Source: Aquimarina pacifica
GTDB lineage: Bacteria; Bacteroidota; Bacteroidia; Flavobacteriales; Flavobacteriaceae
NCBI RefSeq assembly: GCF_000520955.1
Contig: NZ_JACC01000028.1
Location: 26,184-90,183 of the forward strand
Length of the DNA: 64,000 nucleotides
Direction: 5' to 3'
The position numbers and the translations under genes were made by a program. Shown here one piece after another: positions 23,977 through 34,892 of the stretch (within the stretch, counting starts at the first letter, position 1; the number at the start of each line of letters is the position of its first letter). The notes beneath the pieces were generated by a model. That model was given only the letters and a program-made list of their open reading frames with translations, did not search any database and was not told the origin of the DNA.

Positions 23977-25245
23977 TTAGATAACATCGTCTAAAAGACT
24001 AATGATAGAACTATAGATTAATTCTAACTGCTCTGGAGAAATAATATACGGAGGCAGTATATAAATAGTATTACCCAAAGGTCTGAGATAAACTCCATTC
24101 TTCATAAAGTGATCAAATATCTCATATCGTTTTTTACCATACCGATCCATATCTATCTTAAGTTCTATTGCATAGATCACACCCATCTGTCGTGTTGTTT
24201 GTACTTTTGAATGTTTTTTGATTTTTTCATCAAAACCTTTATTCGACGCTATAATATTTTTTATATTCTGCTGAATGTTTTCTGAGCTCAATAACTCTAT
24301 TCCCGCCAAAGCAACAGCACATGCAATGGGGTTCGCAGAATACGTATGTGCATGAAAAAAAGCTTTCCCTACAGAATCATCTAAAAAAGCATTATATATA
24401 TCTTGTGTACAACTCGTTACTGCCATAGGTACAAAACCAGCAGTTAATGCCTTAGACATAGAAATAATATCTGGTTTGGTTTCTACAAAATCCGATGCGA
24501 AGTTCATTCCTGTTTTTCCAAAACCAGTCATTACCTCATCTGCAATAGTAATAACCGCATGCTCTTTGCATGTAGCAAGAATTTGATCTAAATATCTAGC
24601 TTCATACATATGCATTGCATTAGCTCCCTGTACCAAAGGTTCATAAATAAATGCTGCCACTTCATTCGAACCAATATACTCTTCTAGTTGTTTTATTACT
24701 TGATTAATGTTTTGAGAATTCGGAGTAGGAATTCTTTTTACGTCGATAAAAAAATCTTCGAAAGGACCGTTGTACACTGATAAGCCAGAGGCCGACATGG
24801 CTCCAAAAGTATCTCCATGAAATCCATCTTCGAACGCTATAATTATATTTCTCTTTTCTCCTTTATTAAAATGATACTGAAGCGCCATCTTTATACCTAC
24901 CTCATTTGCCGTAGATCCATTATCAGAAAAAAAAACTTTTTCTTGATTTTTGGGTAAGATTCTTATGAGTTCTTCTGACAATGCAATTGCCGGTTCATGT
25001 GTAAACCCAGAAAACACAATTTGATCCAATTGATGCATCTGAGATTGCGCTTTATTTAAAATGTAATCATTGCAATGACCATACATTGAGGTATACCATG
25101 ATGCAATACCATCAATAAACTCATTCCCATCTTCATCAAACAACAAAGCTCCTTTTGCTTTTACAATAGGCAATGCTTCGGGATGAATTTTATGTTGTGT
25201 CAGTGGGTGCCAAAGATGTTTTTTATCCCTCTCTTTTAAACTCAT
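23977..25245 (-). CDS. bioA: Adenosylmethionine-8-amino-7-oxononanoate aminotransferase
   Basis: This 422-residue enzyme depends on pyridoxal phosphate. It makes 7,8-diaminopelargonate from 7-keto-8-aminopelargonate and S-adenosylmethionine. Visible motifs are HLWHPLTQH at the N-terminus, DGIASWYTSMYGH, the cofactor phosphate-binding DNGSTANEVGIKMA, FEDGFHGDT, ITIADEVMTGFGKTG and the Schiff-base lysine in SMSKALTAGF. The length is normal. It is the last gene of the biotin cluster, 84 bases after bioD, with an inverted repeat in the gap. Confidence 0.96.
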   Translation of the reverse strand: MSLKERDKKHLWHPLTQHKIHPEALPIVKAKGALLFDEDGNEFIDGIASWYTSMYGHCNDYILNKAQSQMHQLDQIVFSGFTHEPAIALSEELIRILPKNQEKVFFSDNGSTANEVGIKMALQYHFNKGEKRNIIIAFEDGFHGDTFGAMSASGLSVYNGPFEDFFIDVKRIPTPNSQNINQVIKQLEEYIGSNEVAAFIYEPLVQGANAMHMYEARYLDQILATCKEHAVITIADEVMTGFGKTGMNFASDFVETKPDIISMSKALTAGFVPMAVTSCTQDIYNAFLDDSVGKAFFHAHTYSANPIACAVALAGIELLSSENIQQNIKNIIASNKGFDEKIKKHSKVQTTRQMGVIYAIELKIDMDRYGKKRYEIFDHFMKNGVYLRPLGNTIYILPPYIISPEQLELIYSSIISLLDDVI

Positions 25246-25289
25246 TTTTAACGGTCTTGTAGATACATAACTAATCCTTACTACTTTAT

Positions 25290-25319
25290 CTCTAAATTTT
25301 TCATCAAATTGATTTAGAG
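25290..25319 (-). promoter_or_regulatory. Inverted repeat between bioD and bioA
   Basis: CTCTAAAT and ATTTAGAG form a perfect 8-base inverted repeat with a 14-base spacer, the only structure in the bioD-bioA gap. It could be an operator or an intra-operon hairpin. It is not followed by a T run, so it is a poor terminator. Confidence 0.35.
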
Positions 25320-25329
25320 TAAAGATTCA

Positions 25330-25947
25330 TTACAGTTCTTTTAATTTTTCCTTGAACTGTTCAGCATATTCTTTAATTACTTTTTGATCAAAATAGGATT
25401 CATCATCTATTCTTCCTATAACAGATACATTTGCCATTTTTTTAATGATATCTTCTGTTGTTTTATGCTCTTTACCATTAAAAATAACAGATACCGTAAA
25501 ACCTTGTTCTGCCAAAATCCAAATAGTCATAAGTGTGTGATTAATACTTCCTAGATAATGTCTAGACACAACGATGACATTATAATCTGGACCAATTATA
25601 TCAAGTATTGTGTCTTCTTCATTTAATGGAACTAATAATCCGCCAGCTCCTTCTATGACTAGTGAGTTTTCTGTCTTTGGTAATATTATTTTATCAACAT
25701 CAATAGTAACACCATCGATATCGGCAGCTGCATGGGGACTCATAGGAGTATTAAGAGCATAACTATTTTGATGAAATTTGGACACTGAATTTGATACCAA
25801 TTCTTTCACTCTATCTGTGTCAGAAAACGCTAAATCTCCTGCTTGTATTGGTTTAAAATAATCTGCTTGCAACGCCTCTACTACAATTGCAGAAGCTATT
25901 GTTTTTCCCACATCGGTCCCAATTCCTGTAATAAAAATTTTTTTCAT
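25330..25947 (-). CDS. bioD: Dethiobiotin synthetase
   Basis: This 205-residue enzyme closes the ureido ring of dethiobiotin using ATP and CO2. The P-loop GIGTDVGKTIASAI lies at residues 7-20; KPIQAGD (about 37) and SLVIEGAGGLLVPLNE (about 94-109) are the other family signatures. Its ATG overlaps the stop of the DUF2007 gene by four bases, so the two are translationally coupled. Confidence 0.96.
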   Translation of the reverse strand: MKKIFITGIGTDVGKTIASAIVVEALQADYFKPIQAGDLAFSDTDRVKELVSNSVSKFHQNSYALNTPMSPHAAADIDGVTIDVDKIILPKTENSLVIEGAGGLLVPLNEEDTILDIIGPDYNVIVVSRHYLGSINHTLMTIWILAEQGFTVSVIFNGKEHKTTEDIIKKMANVSVIGRIDDESYFDQKVIKEYAEQFKEKLKEL

Positions 25948-26357
25948 TTTTGATTAAACTTAGTATTGCATATCGCACATCGATATTCATATTTTTTATA
26001 AAAAGGAAGTCCTCCAAATAAAAATCCGAAAACAAAAGCGAAAAATGATTTGATGCTCGTGATAGTAGTAAAGTATTCTATTGTTTTACTTTTACAATTA
26101 GGACATTCTATCTCATAACCAAGATCATCTACTACATATTTGCTAATCCCATCAATAATTTCGAGCGCCTTTTTTTTATCTTCTGATCGTACTTTAATCT
26201 TAACACCACCAATAGCATTACTTACCAGCGGGTCTGTATCAATAGTGTGCATATCTGTCATATAAACATCAATTCCTTCTGTCTCTAACCTACCTCTTAG
26301 AATCAAAGCTTCAGAAGAATACTGAAAAACAGCTACAGTTGCAAACATTTCATTCAT
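25944..26357 (-). CDS. DUF2007-type protein with C-terminal zinc-ribbon-like and membrane part
   Basis: This 137-residue protein begins with a DUF2007-like ferredoxin-type segment (about residues 5-70: VAVFQYSSEALILRGRLE, then GGVKIKVRSEDKKKA). A CPNC pair at about residue 95 and a CAIC pair near 128 flank a hydrophobic helix (SFFAFVFGFLFGGLPF). It may therefore be membrane-attached with a small zinc ribbon. The exact role is unknown. Four-base overlaps with bioF upstream and bioD downstream place it inside the biotin operon, although DUF2007 has no known part in biotin synthesis. Confidence 0.8.
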   Translation of the reverse strand: MNEMFATVAVFQYSSEALILRGRLETEGIDVYMTDMHTIDTDPLVSNAIGGVKIKVRSEDKKKALEIIDGISKYVVDDLGYEIECPNCKSKTIEYFTTITSIKSFFAFVFGFLFGGLPFYKKYEYRCAICNTKFNQK

Positions 26358-27508
26358 ACAAGAGCAAAGGTAGTCAAGTAATTTAATACAGCGTTTATTT
26401 CTTTTTTAGTATTAAAACTATGCAGGCAAAAGCGCAGACGTTCCTTTCCTTCTGGTACAGTCGGAGACAAAATAGCTTTGACATCAATTCCTTTATTTTG
26501 AATTGTATTCGCTATTCTTTTTATATTTTCATTTCCAGAAATCAAACAACATTGTATCGCAGAGTTACTTTGTACGAAAATTGATTCTAGACCTTCTGTT
26601 TCTAATTGTTGTTTAAAATAGTCTATAGTACACTTTAGTCTTCCTATATTCTCTGTTACCTGCAACTCATAATATGCTGACTGTATTGTAGCAACAGCAT
26701 GTGGTGATAGTCCGGTTGTATAAATAAAACTTCGTGCAAAATTTACCAAATAGCTTTTTAACTCCTCTGATCCCAGAATTGCCGCTCCATGACAACCCAA
26801 AGCTTTGCCGAAGGTAACAATACGAGCAAAAATTTCATGTTCTAACTCTAATTCCTGCAGGAGACCTGCTCCATATTGCCCAAAAACCCCTATGGCATGT
26901 GCCTCATCAACCACAATATGGCAATTATATGCTTTACATAACGCAACTAGACCTTGCAAATTTGGTGAATCCCCATCCATAGAAAAAATAGATTCTGTCA
27001 CCACATACACTTCTTTATGAGTATCTAACCCTGATAACAGTAAGGTTAATTTTTTCTCTAAATCCTCTAAGTTATTGTGGTCAAACTTATAGGATTTTGC
27101 AGTACTCATAGTAAGCCCGTCACGAATCGATGCATGAATTAATTCATCATAAAAAATTAAATCTCCACGCTGTGGTACTGACGAAAAAAAACCCACGTTT
27201 GCATCGTATCCAGAATTAAAAATTAAAGCAGCTTCGGCATTATGAAAAGTAGCCAGCATAGCTTCAGTCTGGCTGTATACCTTATGATTCCCTGAAAGCA
27301 ACCGAGATCCTGTTGCTCCATTTTGATTCATTTCATTTTCTTGCAAAAACGTATGCGTACGATCAAAAATTTCTTTTGATTGCGCAAATCCTAAGTAATC
27401 ATTTGATGAGAAATCTACAAGAGTTTTATTAATTGGTAATGTACGAAGCGAATTCGCTTGCTGCCGCAACGCTAACTTAGACTGTAATTTACTTGGGAGT
27501 TTTTTCAT
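26354..27508 (-). CDS. bioF: 8-amino-7-oxononanoate synthase
   Basis: This protein of about 384 residues is a pyridoxal-phosphate enzyme condensing pimeloyl thioester with alanine in biotin synthesis. It starts MKKLPSKLQSK at 27508; an ATG at 27529 would overlap the promoter-like sequence. Motifs are DFSSNDYLGFAQ, GATGSRLLSGNH, FNSGYDANVGF, VDEAHAIGVFG and the Schiff-base lysine in TFGKALGCHGAAI. It is the first gene of bioF-DUF2007-bioD-bioA. bioB and a pimeloyl-supply gene are not in the window. Confidence 0.95.
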   Translation of the reverse strand: MKKLPSKLQSKLALRQQANSLRTLPINKTLVDFSSNDYLGFAQSKEIFDRTHTFLQENEMNQNGATGSRLLSGNHKVYSQTEAMLATFHNAEAALIFNSGYDANVGFFSSVPQRGDLIFYDELIHASIRDGLTMSTAKSYKFDHNNLEDLEKKLTLLLSGLDTHKEVYVVTESIFSMDGDSPNLQGLVALCKAYNCHIVVDEAHAIGVFGQYGAGLLQELELEHEIFARIVTFGKALGCHGAAILGSEELKSYLVNFARSFIYTTGLSPHAVATIQSAYYELQVTENIGRLKCTIDYFKQQLETEGLESIFVQSNSAIQCCLISGNENIKRIANTIQNKGIDVKAILSPTVPEGKERLRFCLHSFNTKKEINAVLNYLTTFALV

Positions 27509-27525
27509 TATCTTCACAAAGATAA
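27508..27525 (-). promoter_or_regulatory. Palindrome and -7 box at the bioF start
   Basis: The perfect 7-base inverted repeat TTATCTT/AAGATAA with a CACA spacer abuts the bioF ATG. Its minus strand contains TATCTTTG, a match to TAnnTTTG. Transcription would then begin almost at the ATG, giving a leaderless message, and a repressor on the palindrome would cover the start. It does not look like the long BirA operator. Confidence 0.4.
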
Positions 27526-27558
27526 TCATTGTGTTTATTTTCTACCTTATAGAGTTAC

Positions 27559-28116
27559 ATGAGACCCAAAAATTCTAACACATATCGCTTTACTACTACT
27601 TCTTCTGAAAATGAATTAGAGCAAATATTAACACTGCAACAAGCTAATTTACCAACTTCAATTTCAACGATAGAAAAGAAAGAAGAAGGTTTTGTTACCG
27701 TACAACACACTATTGATATCCTAAAAAAAATGCACGATCGTCAACCTCATATTATTGCGAAAGATCAAAATAATGTTATTGGTTATGCTTTGTGTATGCA
27801 AAAAGAGTTCAAAGATGATATCGAAATTCTGAAACCCATGTTTTCTAAAATTGATCAGCATGTATCTCAACCTTTTTCCTATATCGTCATGGGGCAAATT
27901 TGTATTCATAAAAAATACCGAAAACAGGGAATTTTCAGGGGACTTTATCAAACTATGAAAAAAGAACTTCATACGAGTTATGAACTCCTCATTACAGAAG
28001 TTGCTGCTAACAACTCGCGTTCACTACAAGCACATTATGCAATTGGTTTCGAAACGCTTATCACCTATACTTCTGATAAAACAGAGTGGATTATTTTGCA
28101 ATGGAACTTGAAATAA
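27559..28116 (+). CDS. GNAT-family N-acetyltransferase
   Basis: This 185-residue protein has the acetyl-CoA-binding pattern of the GNAT fold: YIVMGQICIHKKYRKQGIFRGLYQTMK (about residues 110-136; the turn is RKQGIFRG). It then has LLITEVAANNSRSLQAHYAIGF, the usual strand-helix that ends near the catalytic site. The acceptor is unknown. It is divergent from bioF, separated by 50 bases, and so may share a control region with the biotin genes, though nothing in the sequence links it to biotin. Confidence 0.87.
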   Translation: MRPKNSNTYRFTTTSSENELEQILTLQQANLPTSISTIEKKEEGFVTVQHTIDILKKMHDRQPHIIAKDQNNVIGYALCMQKEFKDDIEILKPMFSKIDQHVSQPFSYIVMGQICIHKKYRKQGIFRGLYQTMKKELHTSYELLITEVAANNSRSLQAHYAIGFETLITYTSDKTEWIILQWNLK

Positions 28117-28145
28117 AGAATTCTAACATAAATTTACTTAACGAA

Positions 28146-28181
28146 AAAAGCCTTTCAACTCAAAAGAATTAAAAGGCTTTT
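28146..28181. terminator. Bidirectional terminator between the GNAT gene and atpC
   Basis: The perfect 10-base stem AAAAGCCTTT/AAAGGCTTTT is flanked by A and T runs and can serve both converging genes. Confidence 0.85.
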
Positions 28182-28209
28182 ATTATTATTTGTATTCGTT
28201 TCTGATTTT

Positions 28210-28488
28210 TTAATCAGCCAGAACGATGACTTTATTATCATTCATTTCTACAGTTCCTGAATTAATAGAAAGTAAAGTTGCCCCGTTTTCACCTTTGGTA
28301 AATTTATCTGCAACTTCTTCATCTAACTTCATATCACCATACACCTTTATATTACCTTTTGATAATAAAGAAATAATTGGGGCGTGATTATCTAACATTT
28401 GAAACTCTCCGTCTACACCAGGCACCGCAACCGAAGTTACTTCGCCACTAAATAATATTGCTTCTGGAGTTACTATTTCTAAATACAT
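28210..28488 (-). CDS. atpC: ATP synthase F1 subunit epsilon (short form)
   Basis: This 92-residue subunit covers only the N-terminal beta-sandwich (MYLEIVTPEAILFSGEVTSV, then GVDGEFQMLDNHAPIIS). The C-terminal two-helix domain that inhibits ATP hydrolysis in the longer E. coli protein is missing. The gene ends cleanly at a stop, so this is a natural short form, as in other Bacteroidota. It follows atpD by 89 bases. Confidence 0.95.
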   Translation of the reverse strand: MYLEIVTPEAILFSGEVTSVAVPGVDGEFQMLDNHAPIISLLSKGNIKVYGDMKLDEEVADKFTKGENGATLLSINSGTVEMNDNKVIVLAD

Positions 28489-28577
28489 ATCTTATCGTTG
28501 TTTGTTGTTTGTTAATAGTTCTGCGTTGTTCAGGAATTACACTCCCATCAACTACGAACTAAAACAAGTAACTAATA

Positions 28578-30104
<1,527 letters not shown>

Positions 30105-30170
30105 TTAGTATTTAACTATTTAAAAAGACTTGATATTTACCAATTAAGAATACCATCTTTTTTCAGGCTG

Positions 30171-30178
30171 CAAATATA
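30171..30178 (-). promoter_or_regulatory. Candidate -7 box for atpD
   Basis: The minus strand reads TATATTTG, a match to TAnnTTTG, 85 bases upstream of the atpD ATG. No clear -33 TTG was found. Confidence 0.5.
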
Positions 30179-30324
30179 GTCTTTTAAAATGAAAAAAATA
30201 ACTCATTTTATTTTGTTTTTTTGATGCAGTAAAATACTCACTATTAGAAGGGTTATTTCTTGAAGGGCTTACCATAATAAATCACAAAATAAATGTTTAT
30301 ATCTCGTGTAGGGTATTGATATAA

Positions 30325-31170
30325 TTATTTACGTCCGTATATAATAACCGCAAAACCGGCAACGTACATAACCAAGGTATATATAGCTGCAGAAATACCT
30401 AAAGACGAATTCTGCAATGTTACGATCGCAATAGTCATTGCCAGTGCAGAATTTTGAATTCCCGACTCTACTGCAATACTTATTGCTTGTGGTTTGATAA
30501 GTTTTAAAGAAACTGCAGTGAGATACCCCAATCCCATTGTAGATATATTTAATACTATCGTAGGTAAACCTGCCTCAATAAAATACGGCACAAAGTTACT
30601 TCTCTCTTTTATAAGCACTCCTGTAATAACAAGAATAAGTAAAATCACAGACGCTACACCGACTGGTTTTTCCATCTTAATAGCAAAACCCGATGATTTT
30701 GCCCTAATCAGCATCCCCACAAAAACCGGAACAATAATAACAGCCAATAATTGTCCTATCATCTGAGGAACATTGAGTGTAATTTTTTCTCCGGCTCCTA
30801 TAAACTCTAATAAGGCAAATTGAATAATAAAAGGGATGGTCAGTATACTTACAACACTAGAAATTGCCGTAAGACTGATAGATAAAGCCACATCACCTTT
30901 GGCAAGGTTTACAATAATATTTGAAACAGCTCCTCCTGGGCAAGCAGCCAGAATCATAATCCCAATAGCTATCTCTGGTCTAAGCTCTAATACAGATACT
31001 ATTACATATCCTATAATTGGTAAAAAAACTAATTGATTGAGTAACCCTAGCAATATAGCTTTAGGGTATTTAATTACTCTTCTAAAATCATCAACAGTAA
31101 GCGAAAGTCCCATCCCAAACATAATGATGATCAATGAAAGCCCGATAATTATGGTACCTGTTTCGTTCAT
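30325..31170 (-). CDS. Bile acid:sodium symporter family transporter
   Basis: This 281-residue protein has about nine membrane helices and the family motif MILAACPGGAVSNIIVNLAKGD near residues 75-95, with EIAIGIMI just before it and ESGIQNSALAMTIA near 240. These unwound-helix motifs bind sodium and substrate in the family. Marine relatives carry various organic anions; bile acid is only the family name. It follows an aldolase-family gene by 25 bases and is probably co-transcribed, so it may import that enzyme's substrate. Confidence 0.9.
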   Translation of the reverse strand: MNETGTIIIGLSLIIIMFGMGLSLTVDDFRRVIKYPKAILLGLLNQLVFLPIIGYVIVSVLELRPEIAIGIMILAACPGGAVSNIIVNLAKGDVALSISLTAISSVVSILTIPFIIQFALLEFIGAGEKITLNVPQMIGQLLAVIIVPVFVGMLIRAKSSGFAIKMEKPVGVASVILLILVITGVLIKERSNFVPYFIEAGLPTIVLNISTMGLGYLTAVSLKLIKPQAISIAVESGIQNSALAMTIAIVTLQNSSLGISAAIYTLVMYVAGFAVIIYGRK

Positions 31171-31195
31171 ATAGTAATCGACTAAATTAAATGGG

Positions 31196-31987
31196 TTAAA
31201 CTTTAATAAACTCTAAACTGGCACTTATATCCTGCCACATGGGCTGAAACTGGAAATATCCAGCAAGAGGAAACCCCAATTCTGCACGCGTTCTCATGGC
31301 TGTCTCATGATCTATTTCTATCAACTTGCCTCCTGTTTGCCTAGCTAATAATTCTGCTTGACAACTTCGCTCCATAGTAATAAACCACCATGCCGCTTCA
31401 TCGATAGTATTACCTACGGTTATTAAACCATGATTTTGTAAAATGGCCGCTTTACTATCTCCTAACGCTTTTGCTATCCTATCTCCTTCTTCCAGCTCAT
31501 TAACGATACCCGAATAATCATCAAACACAACATGGTCTTTATAAAAAGCACATGCATCTTGAGTAATGGGCGCTAGTAGTGTTCCTAAAGTAGAAAATGT
31601 CTTTCCGTATATAGAGTGTGCATGAGCCGCTGCAATTACATCAGGTCGTGCGGCATGAATTCTAGAGTGAATAGCAAAAGCAGCCTTATTAAGCGGTAAA
31701 TTTCCTTCGACTACTTCGCCCTCATGAGTAACTAATAACAAATCTTCTGGTCTAATTAGGTTAAAGGAAAGTCCAAAAGGATTGACCCAAAAGTAATCTT
31801 TATGTTCTGGGTCCCGAACAGTAATATGACCTGCAACCCCTTCAGAAAAACCAAACTTACCAAATATCCTGAAAGCACCTGTCAGTTTCTTTTTCAGAAA
31901 TTCTCTTTCTTGTTTCACATCATCAAATGTGGGCGGAAACGGAGTGTTCTTAGGGAACATCTCTATCGGTGGATTGGGTACTGCCAT
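31196..31987 (-). CDS. Class II aldolase/adducin family protein
   Basis: This protein of about 263 residues starts MAVPNPPIEMFPKNTPFPP at 31987. The longer reading from 32041 lies within the upstream terminator region and is rejected. Zinc-ligand histidines appear in AAAHAHSIYGKTFSTLG and in LQNHGLITVG, with FSEGVAGHITVRDP at the N-terminal substrate loop. Family members cleave or dehydrate sugar phosphates or hydroxy acids; some are adducin-like with no known reaction. The neighbour is a sodium-coupled anion symporter. A shared small organic acid substrate is inferred. Confidence 0.88.
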   Translation of the reverse strand: MAVPNPPIEMFPKNTPFPPTFDDVKQEREFLKKKLTGAFRIFGKFGFSEGVAGHITVRDPEHKDYFWVNPFGLSFNLIRPEDLLLVTHEGEVVEGNLPLNKAAFAIHSRIHAARPDVIAAAHAHSIYGKTFSTLGTLLAPITQDACAFYKDHVVFDDYSGIVNELEEGDRIAKALGDSKAAILQNHGLITVGNTIDEAAWWFITMERSCQAELLARQTGGKLIEIDHETAMRTRAELGFPLAGYFQFQPMWQDISASLEFIKV

Positions 31988-32023
31988 AATCGTAAATTTT
32001 AAGAATAAACAAAGTACTTTAAA

Positions 32024-32065
32024 AAAACAAAGCCTATCCAACAGAAATCAGACAGGCTTTGTTTT
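32024..32065 (-). terminator. Hairpin terminator of the third TonB-dependent receptor
   Basis: The perfect 12-base stem AAAACAAAGCCT/AGGCTTTGTTTT is followed by a T run on the minus strand, 24 bases past the receptor stop. It separates the receptor from the aldolase gene. Confidence 0.85.
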
Positions 32066-32088
32066 ACAAATATTTTCGCTACAAGAGC

Positions 32089-34860
32089 TTATAAGTTATT
32101 TATTATTAAACCAATATAATACTGTGATCCTATAAACCCTGATCCTATTGCTGATATATATTCATCACCGCCCAAATTCGTTGCTCCAGCTTTCAGACTT
32201 GTTTTAAGAGAAGGAATTTTGTAATTGATTTGTGCATCAATTACTGTATATGAAGGAATTTCTCCATCACCAAAATCCGCTTCCCAGAAAAATGCATCAC
32301 TCCATCTTGCATTTATATTAAATCCAAAGTTCTCGAAAAGGTTATTATTTCCGAAAGAAGCTTTTACTTTATGCTCAGGTGTATTAAAGTTGGTATTAAA
32401 ATCAGGATCATCCTCCTGATCAAAATCTTGTTTTGCATAAGTATAGTTAACTCCAAAATCAAAATTGTTAAAAACCTTAGTAGATACCCCAAAGTTTGCT
32501 CCATAAGAACTAATATCTACATCAGAATTAGTCGATGCTAAAAGTGCGACAAAATTATTTTCTTGTAATGCAAGTAATGCAGTTTGATCACCATTAGCAA
32601 TTTCTGACACCTGACCATAAAGAGGTACTATTACAGTTTCATTAGAAATGAAATCCTCATACTGATTATAATACAAGCTAGCATCAACAATCCAAGTATT
32701 ATTAAAATTACCTCTATACCCTACTTCATATGAAGTTACTCTTTCTGGTTGTACAATATCACTTGTTGACGCTTCAAAAGTTCCATTTTCAACCGAATTT
32801 AAAGAAAATGCATTTTCATAGGCAGCTCTTGGCGTTACTTCAAAGGTTCCAGAACCAATTAAAGGGTTCGCACTTTCATAATCTCTTATTGTTACTACTT
32901 TATCTAAATTTGTAGGAGACGATCCAACCAGCACTGCCGCCGAAACATCTAACCCGATAAACAAATCCTGAGTTGCTGGGTTTCTAAAACCGGTCTGGAA
33001 AGAAGCACGAATATTTTGATTTCTATCAGACCCCAGTGTGTATCCTACAGAAAATCTTGGAGAGAAACTACCATCGAACAACTCAGACTCATCATAACGA
33101 ATAGAACCCGTTAATTTTAAACGCTCATCCAATAGCTTCTTCTGTATCTGAGTATATAAACCATACTCATTATAAGTAATAGGACCATCGCCATCAGTAA
33201 ATAGTGTGCCAAAAGAATTCAATTCGTATTCTCGAAACGAACCTCCAATTTGTATATCGGCAAATTCGCCTGTGATATGGCTAAAATTATAATTAGCATC
33301 TACATGTCTAAATTTAGACTCATCATCAAATTTTGAACCAGTTAATAAACTAGAATCATTTGTTACACGATCCAAAGCCGCTTGAAACTCAGGAGTCCCA
33401 GGCTCTAAACGGCCTGTATCTGCAATACTCCTAGCAAATGCATGAGCCGCCTCTTCACCTTGACCTGCTCCTAATGCTCCTAAATATGCTCCTGCATACT
33501 CTCCAAACCATTGCCCATTGCTTTTCCATGCATTATTTAAATTGAGCCCCGTAAATCCAACGTTATATGAATCTCCTGCTTTTTCAGCGGTAAGATATCC
33601 TCTCAAGAAAAAATTATCATTTTTAATTTCGAACATATGCTGTTGTAATCCAAAATTACTTAATTGTACACGGTTTGCATCTTGAGTCACAACACTTCCT
33701 CTACCAACTTTACCGGTATATATTAGTTCTAAATCACTAGCAAAAGGTCGATAATGTAATGAAACATCAAATTTTAGACTCTCTACCTTATTATCAATAA
33801 TATCAGATTCTGCGTATCCAGTTCTTGTAACAAAGGTGTCTGGCAAAAAAGCTGCTTGTGCCTCAGATATAACCCCTGCGGCAACTAGAGCTGGACCAAT
33901 ATTACTTAATTGATCTCCCGCTTCATCTCCATATACATTTAACCCATTATACCCCGGATCTGCTCTGGTAAGTCCTGGATTATCCAAGTCCTGCTCATCT
34001 GCAGCCAACCAATCACTACCCCGTACATATGATATATTTGCTTTAGCCGCAAACTTATCAGAAAACGCATGTGCTACTCGTACCCCATAATCATAGAATT
34101 CATTATCCCCTGCAGCTTCCTGAGAAGTAATTCCTCCTTTAAAATATCCACTAATACCTGTATGATCAAAAGGGTTTTTACTATTCATAAACAAAATACC
34201 ATTAAAGGCATTTGCTCCATAAAGTGCAGAAGAGGCCCCGGGCAAAAGCTCTATATTCCTAACATCCAGCTCACTAAGTCCTAAAAGGTTGGCCAATGGA
34301 AAATTTAAGGCTGGAGCCGTATTATCCATTCCATCAACCAATTGTACAAATCGTGTATTGGTCATGGTAGCAAAACCTCGGGTGTTAACCGTCTTGAGAG
34401 CTAAACTGTTCTCATTTATATCCACACCTTTTAAGTTTCCTATGCTGCCATAAAAATCGGCCGATGTAGACTCCTTAATATCATTGATTCCTAAACGCTC
34501 GATACTCACAGGAGATTCGAATATACGTTCTGGTGCTCTCGAAGCTGCAATTACCAATTCATCTAAAAAAGTAATTTCTCCCATCACGATTGTAACCTCA
34601 GTCTCTCCTGAGCTCACAACTGTCGTGACTGGATCATATCCGATACTTTTTGATTCTAAGGTAATGGGATACTCCTTACTGGTGGTTAAAGAAAAGTTTC
34701 CGTCAAAATCGGATATAGTACCATCAGTAGTTCCTTTTACCACTACGCTAACTCCAGGGATTGGCTCGTCATAATCATCTAAGACTTTTCCAGTTATAAC
34801 AGTTTGCGCAACGGAGACGACACTCAAAAAGAGCATCAATACTAAAGTAATTGTTTTCAT
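32089..34860 (-). CDS. TonB-dependent receptor
   Basis: This 923-residue outer-membrane receptor has a signal peptide ending SVAQ, a carboxypeptidase-regulatory-like domain (about 20-98; ITGKVLDDYDEPIPGVSVVV), a plug (about 105-225; RGFATMTNTRFVQLVDGMDN, then LPGASSALYGANAFNGILFM) and a barrel ending YYIGLIINNL. There is no SusD-like partner next to it and no enzyme gene in the same transcript, so the substrate is unknown. It is a single-gene unit with its own -7 box, upstream direct repeats and a terminator. Confidence 0.92.
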   Translation of the reverse strand: MKTITLVLMLFLSVVSVAQTVITGKVLDDYDEPIPGVSVVVKGTTDGTISDFDGNFSLTTSKEYPITLESKSIGYDPVTTVVSSGETEVTIVMGEITFLDELVIAASRAPERIFESPVSIERLGINDIKESTSADFYGSIGNLKGVDINENSLALKTVNTRGFATMTNTRFVQLVDGMDNTAPALNFPLANLLGLSELDVRNIELLPGASSALYGANAFNGILFMNSKNPFDHTGISGYFKGGITSQEAAGDNEFYDYGVRVAHAFSDKFAAKANISYVRGSDWLAADEQDLDNPGLTRADPGYNGLNVYGDEAGDQLSNIGPALVAAGVISEAQAAFLPDTFVTRTGYAESDIIDNKVESLKFDVSLHYRPFASDLELIYTGKVGRGSVVTQDANRVQLSNFGLQQHMFEIKNDNFFLRGYLTAEKAGDSYNVGFTGLNLNNAWKSNGQWFGEYAGAYLGALGAGQGEEAAHAFARSIADTGRLEPGTPEFQAALDRVTNDSSLLTGSKFDDESKFRHVDANYNFSHITGEFADIQIGGSFREYELNSFGTLFTDGDGPITYNEYGLYTQIQKKLLDERLKLTGSIRYDESELFDGSFSPRFSVGYTLGSDRNQNIRASFQTGFRNPATQDLFIGLDVSAAVLVGSSPTNLDKVVTIRDYESANPLIGSGTFEVTPRAAYENAFSLNSVENGTFEASTSDIVQPERVTSYEVGYRGNFNNTWIVDASLYYNQYEDFISNETVIVPLYGQVSEIANGDQTALLALQENNFVALLASTNSDVDISSYGANFGVSTKVFNNFDFGVNYTYAKQDFDQEDDPDFNTNFNTPEHKVKASFGNNNLFENFGFNINARWSDAFFWEADFGDGEIPSYTVIDAQINYKIPSLKTSLKAGATNLGGDEYISAIGSGFIGSQYYIGLIINNL

Positions 34861-34892
34861 AAATGTAGATTAATTATAAATTATTTGGTGTT

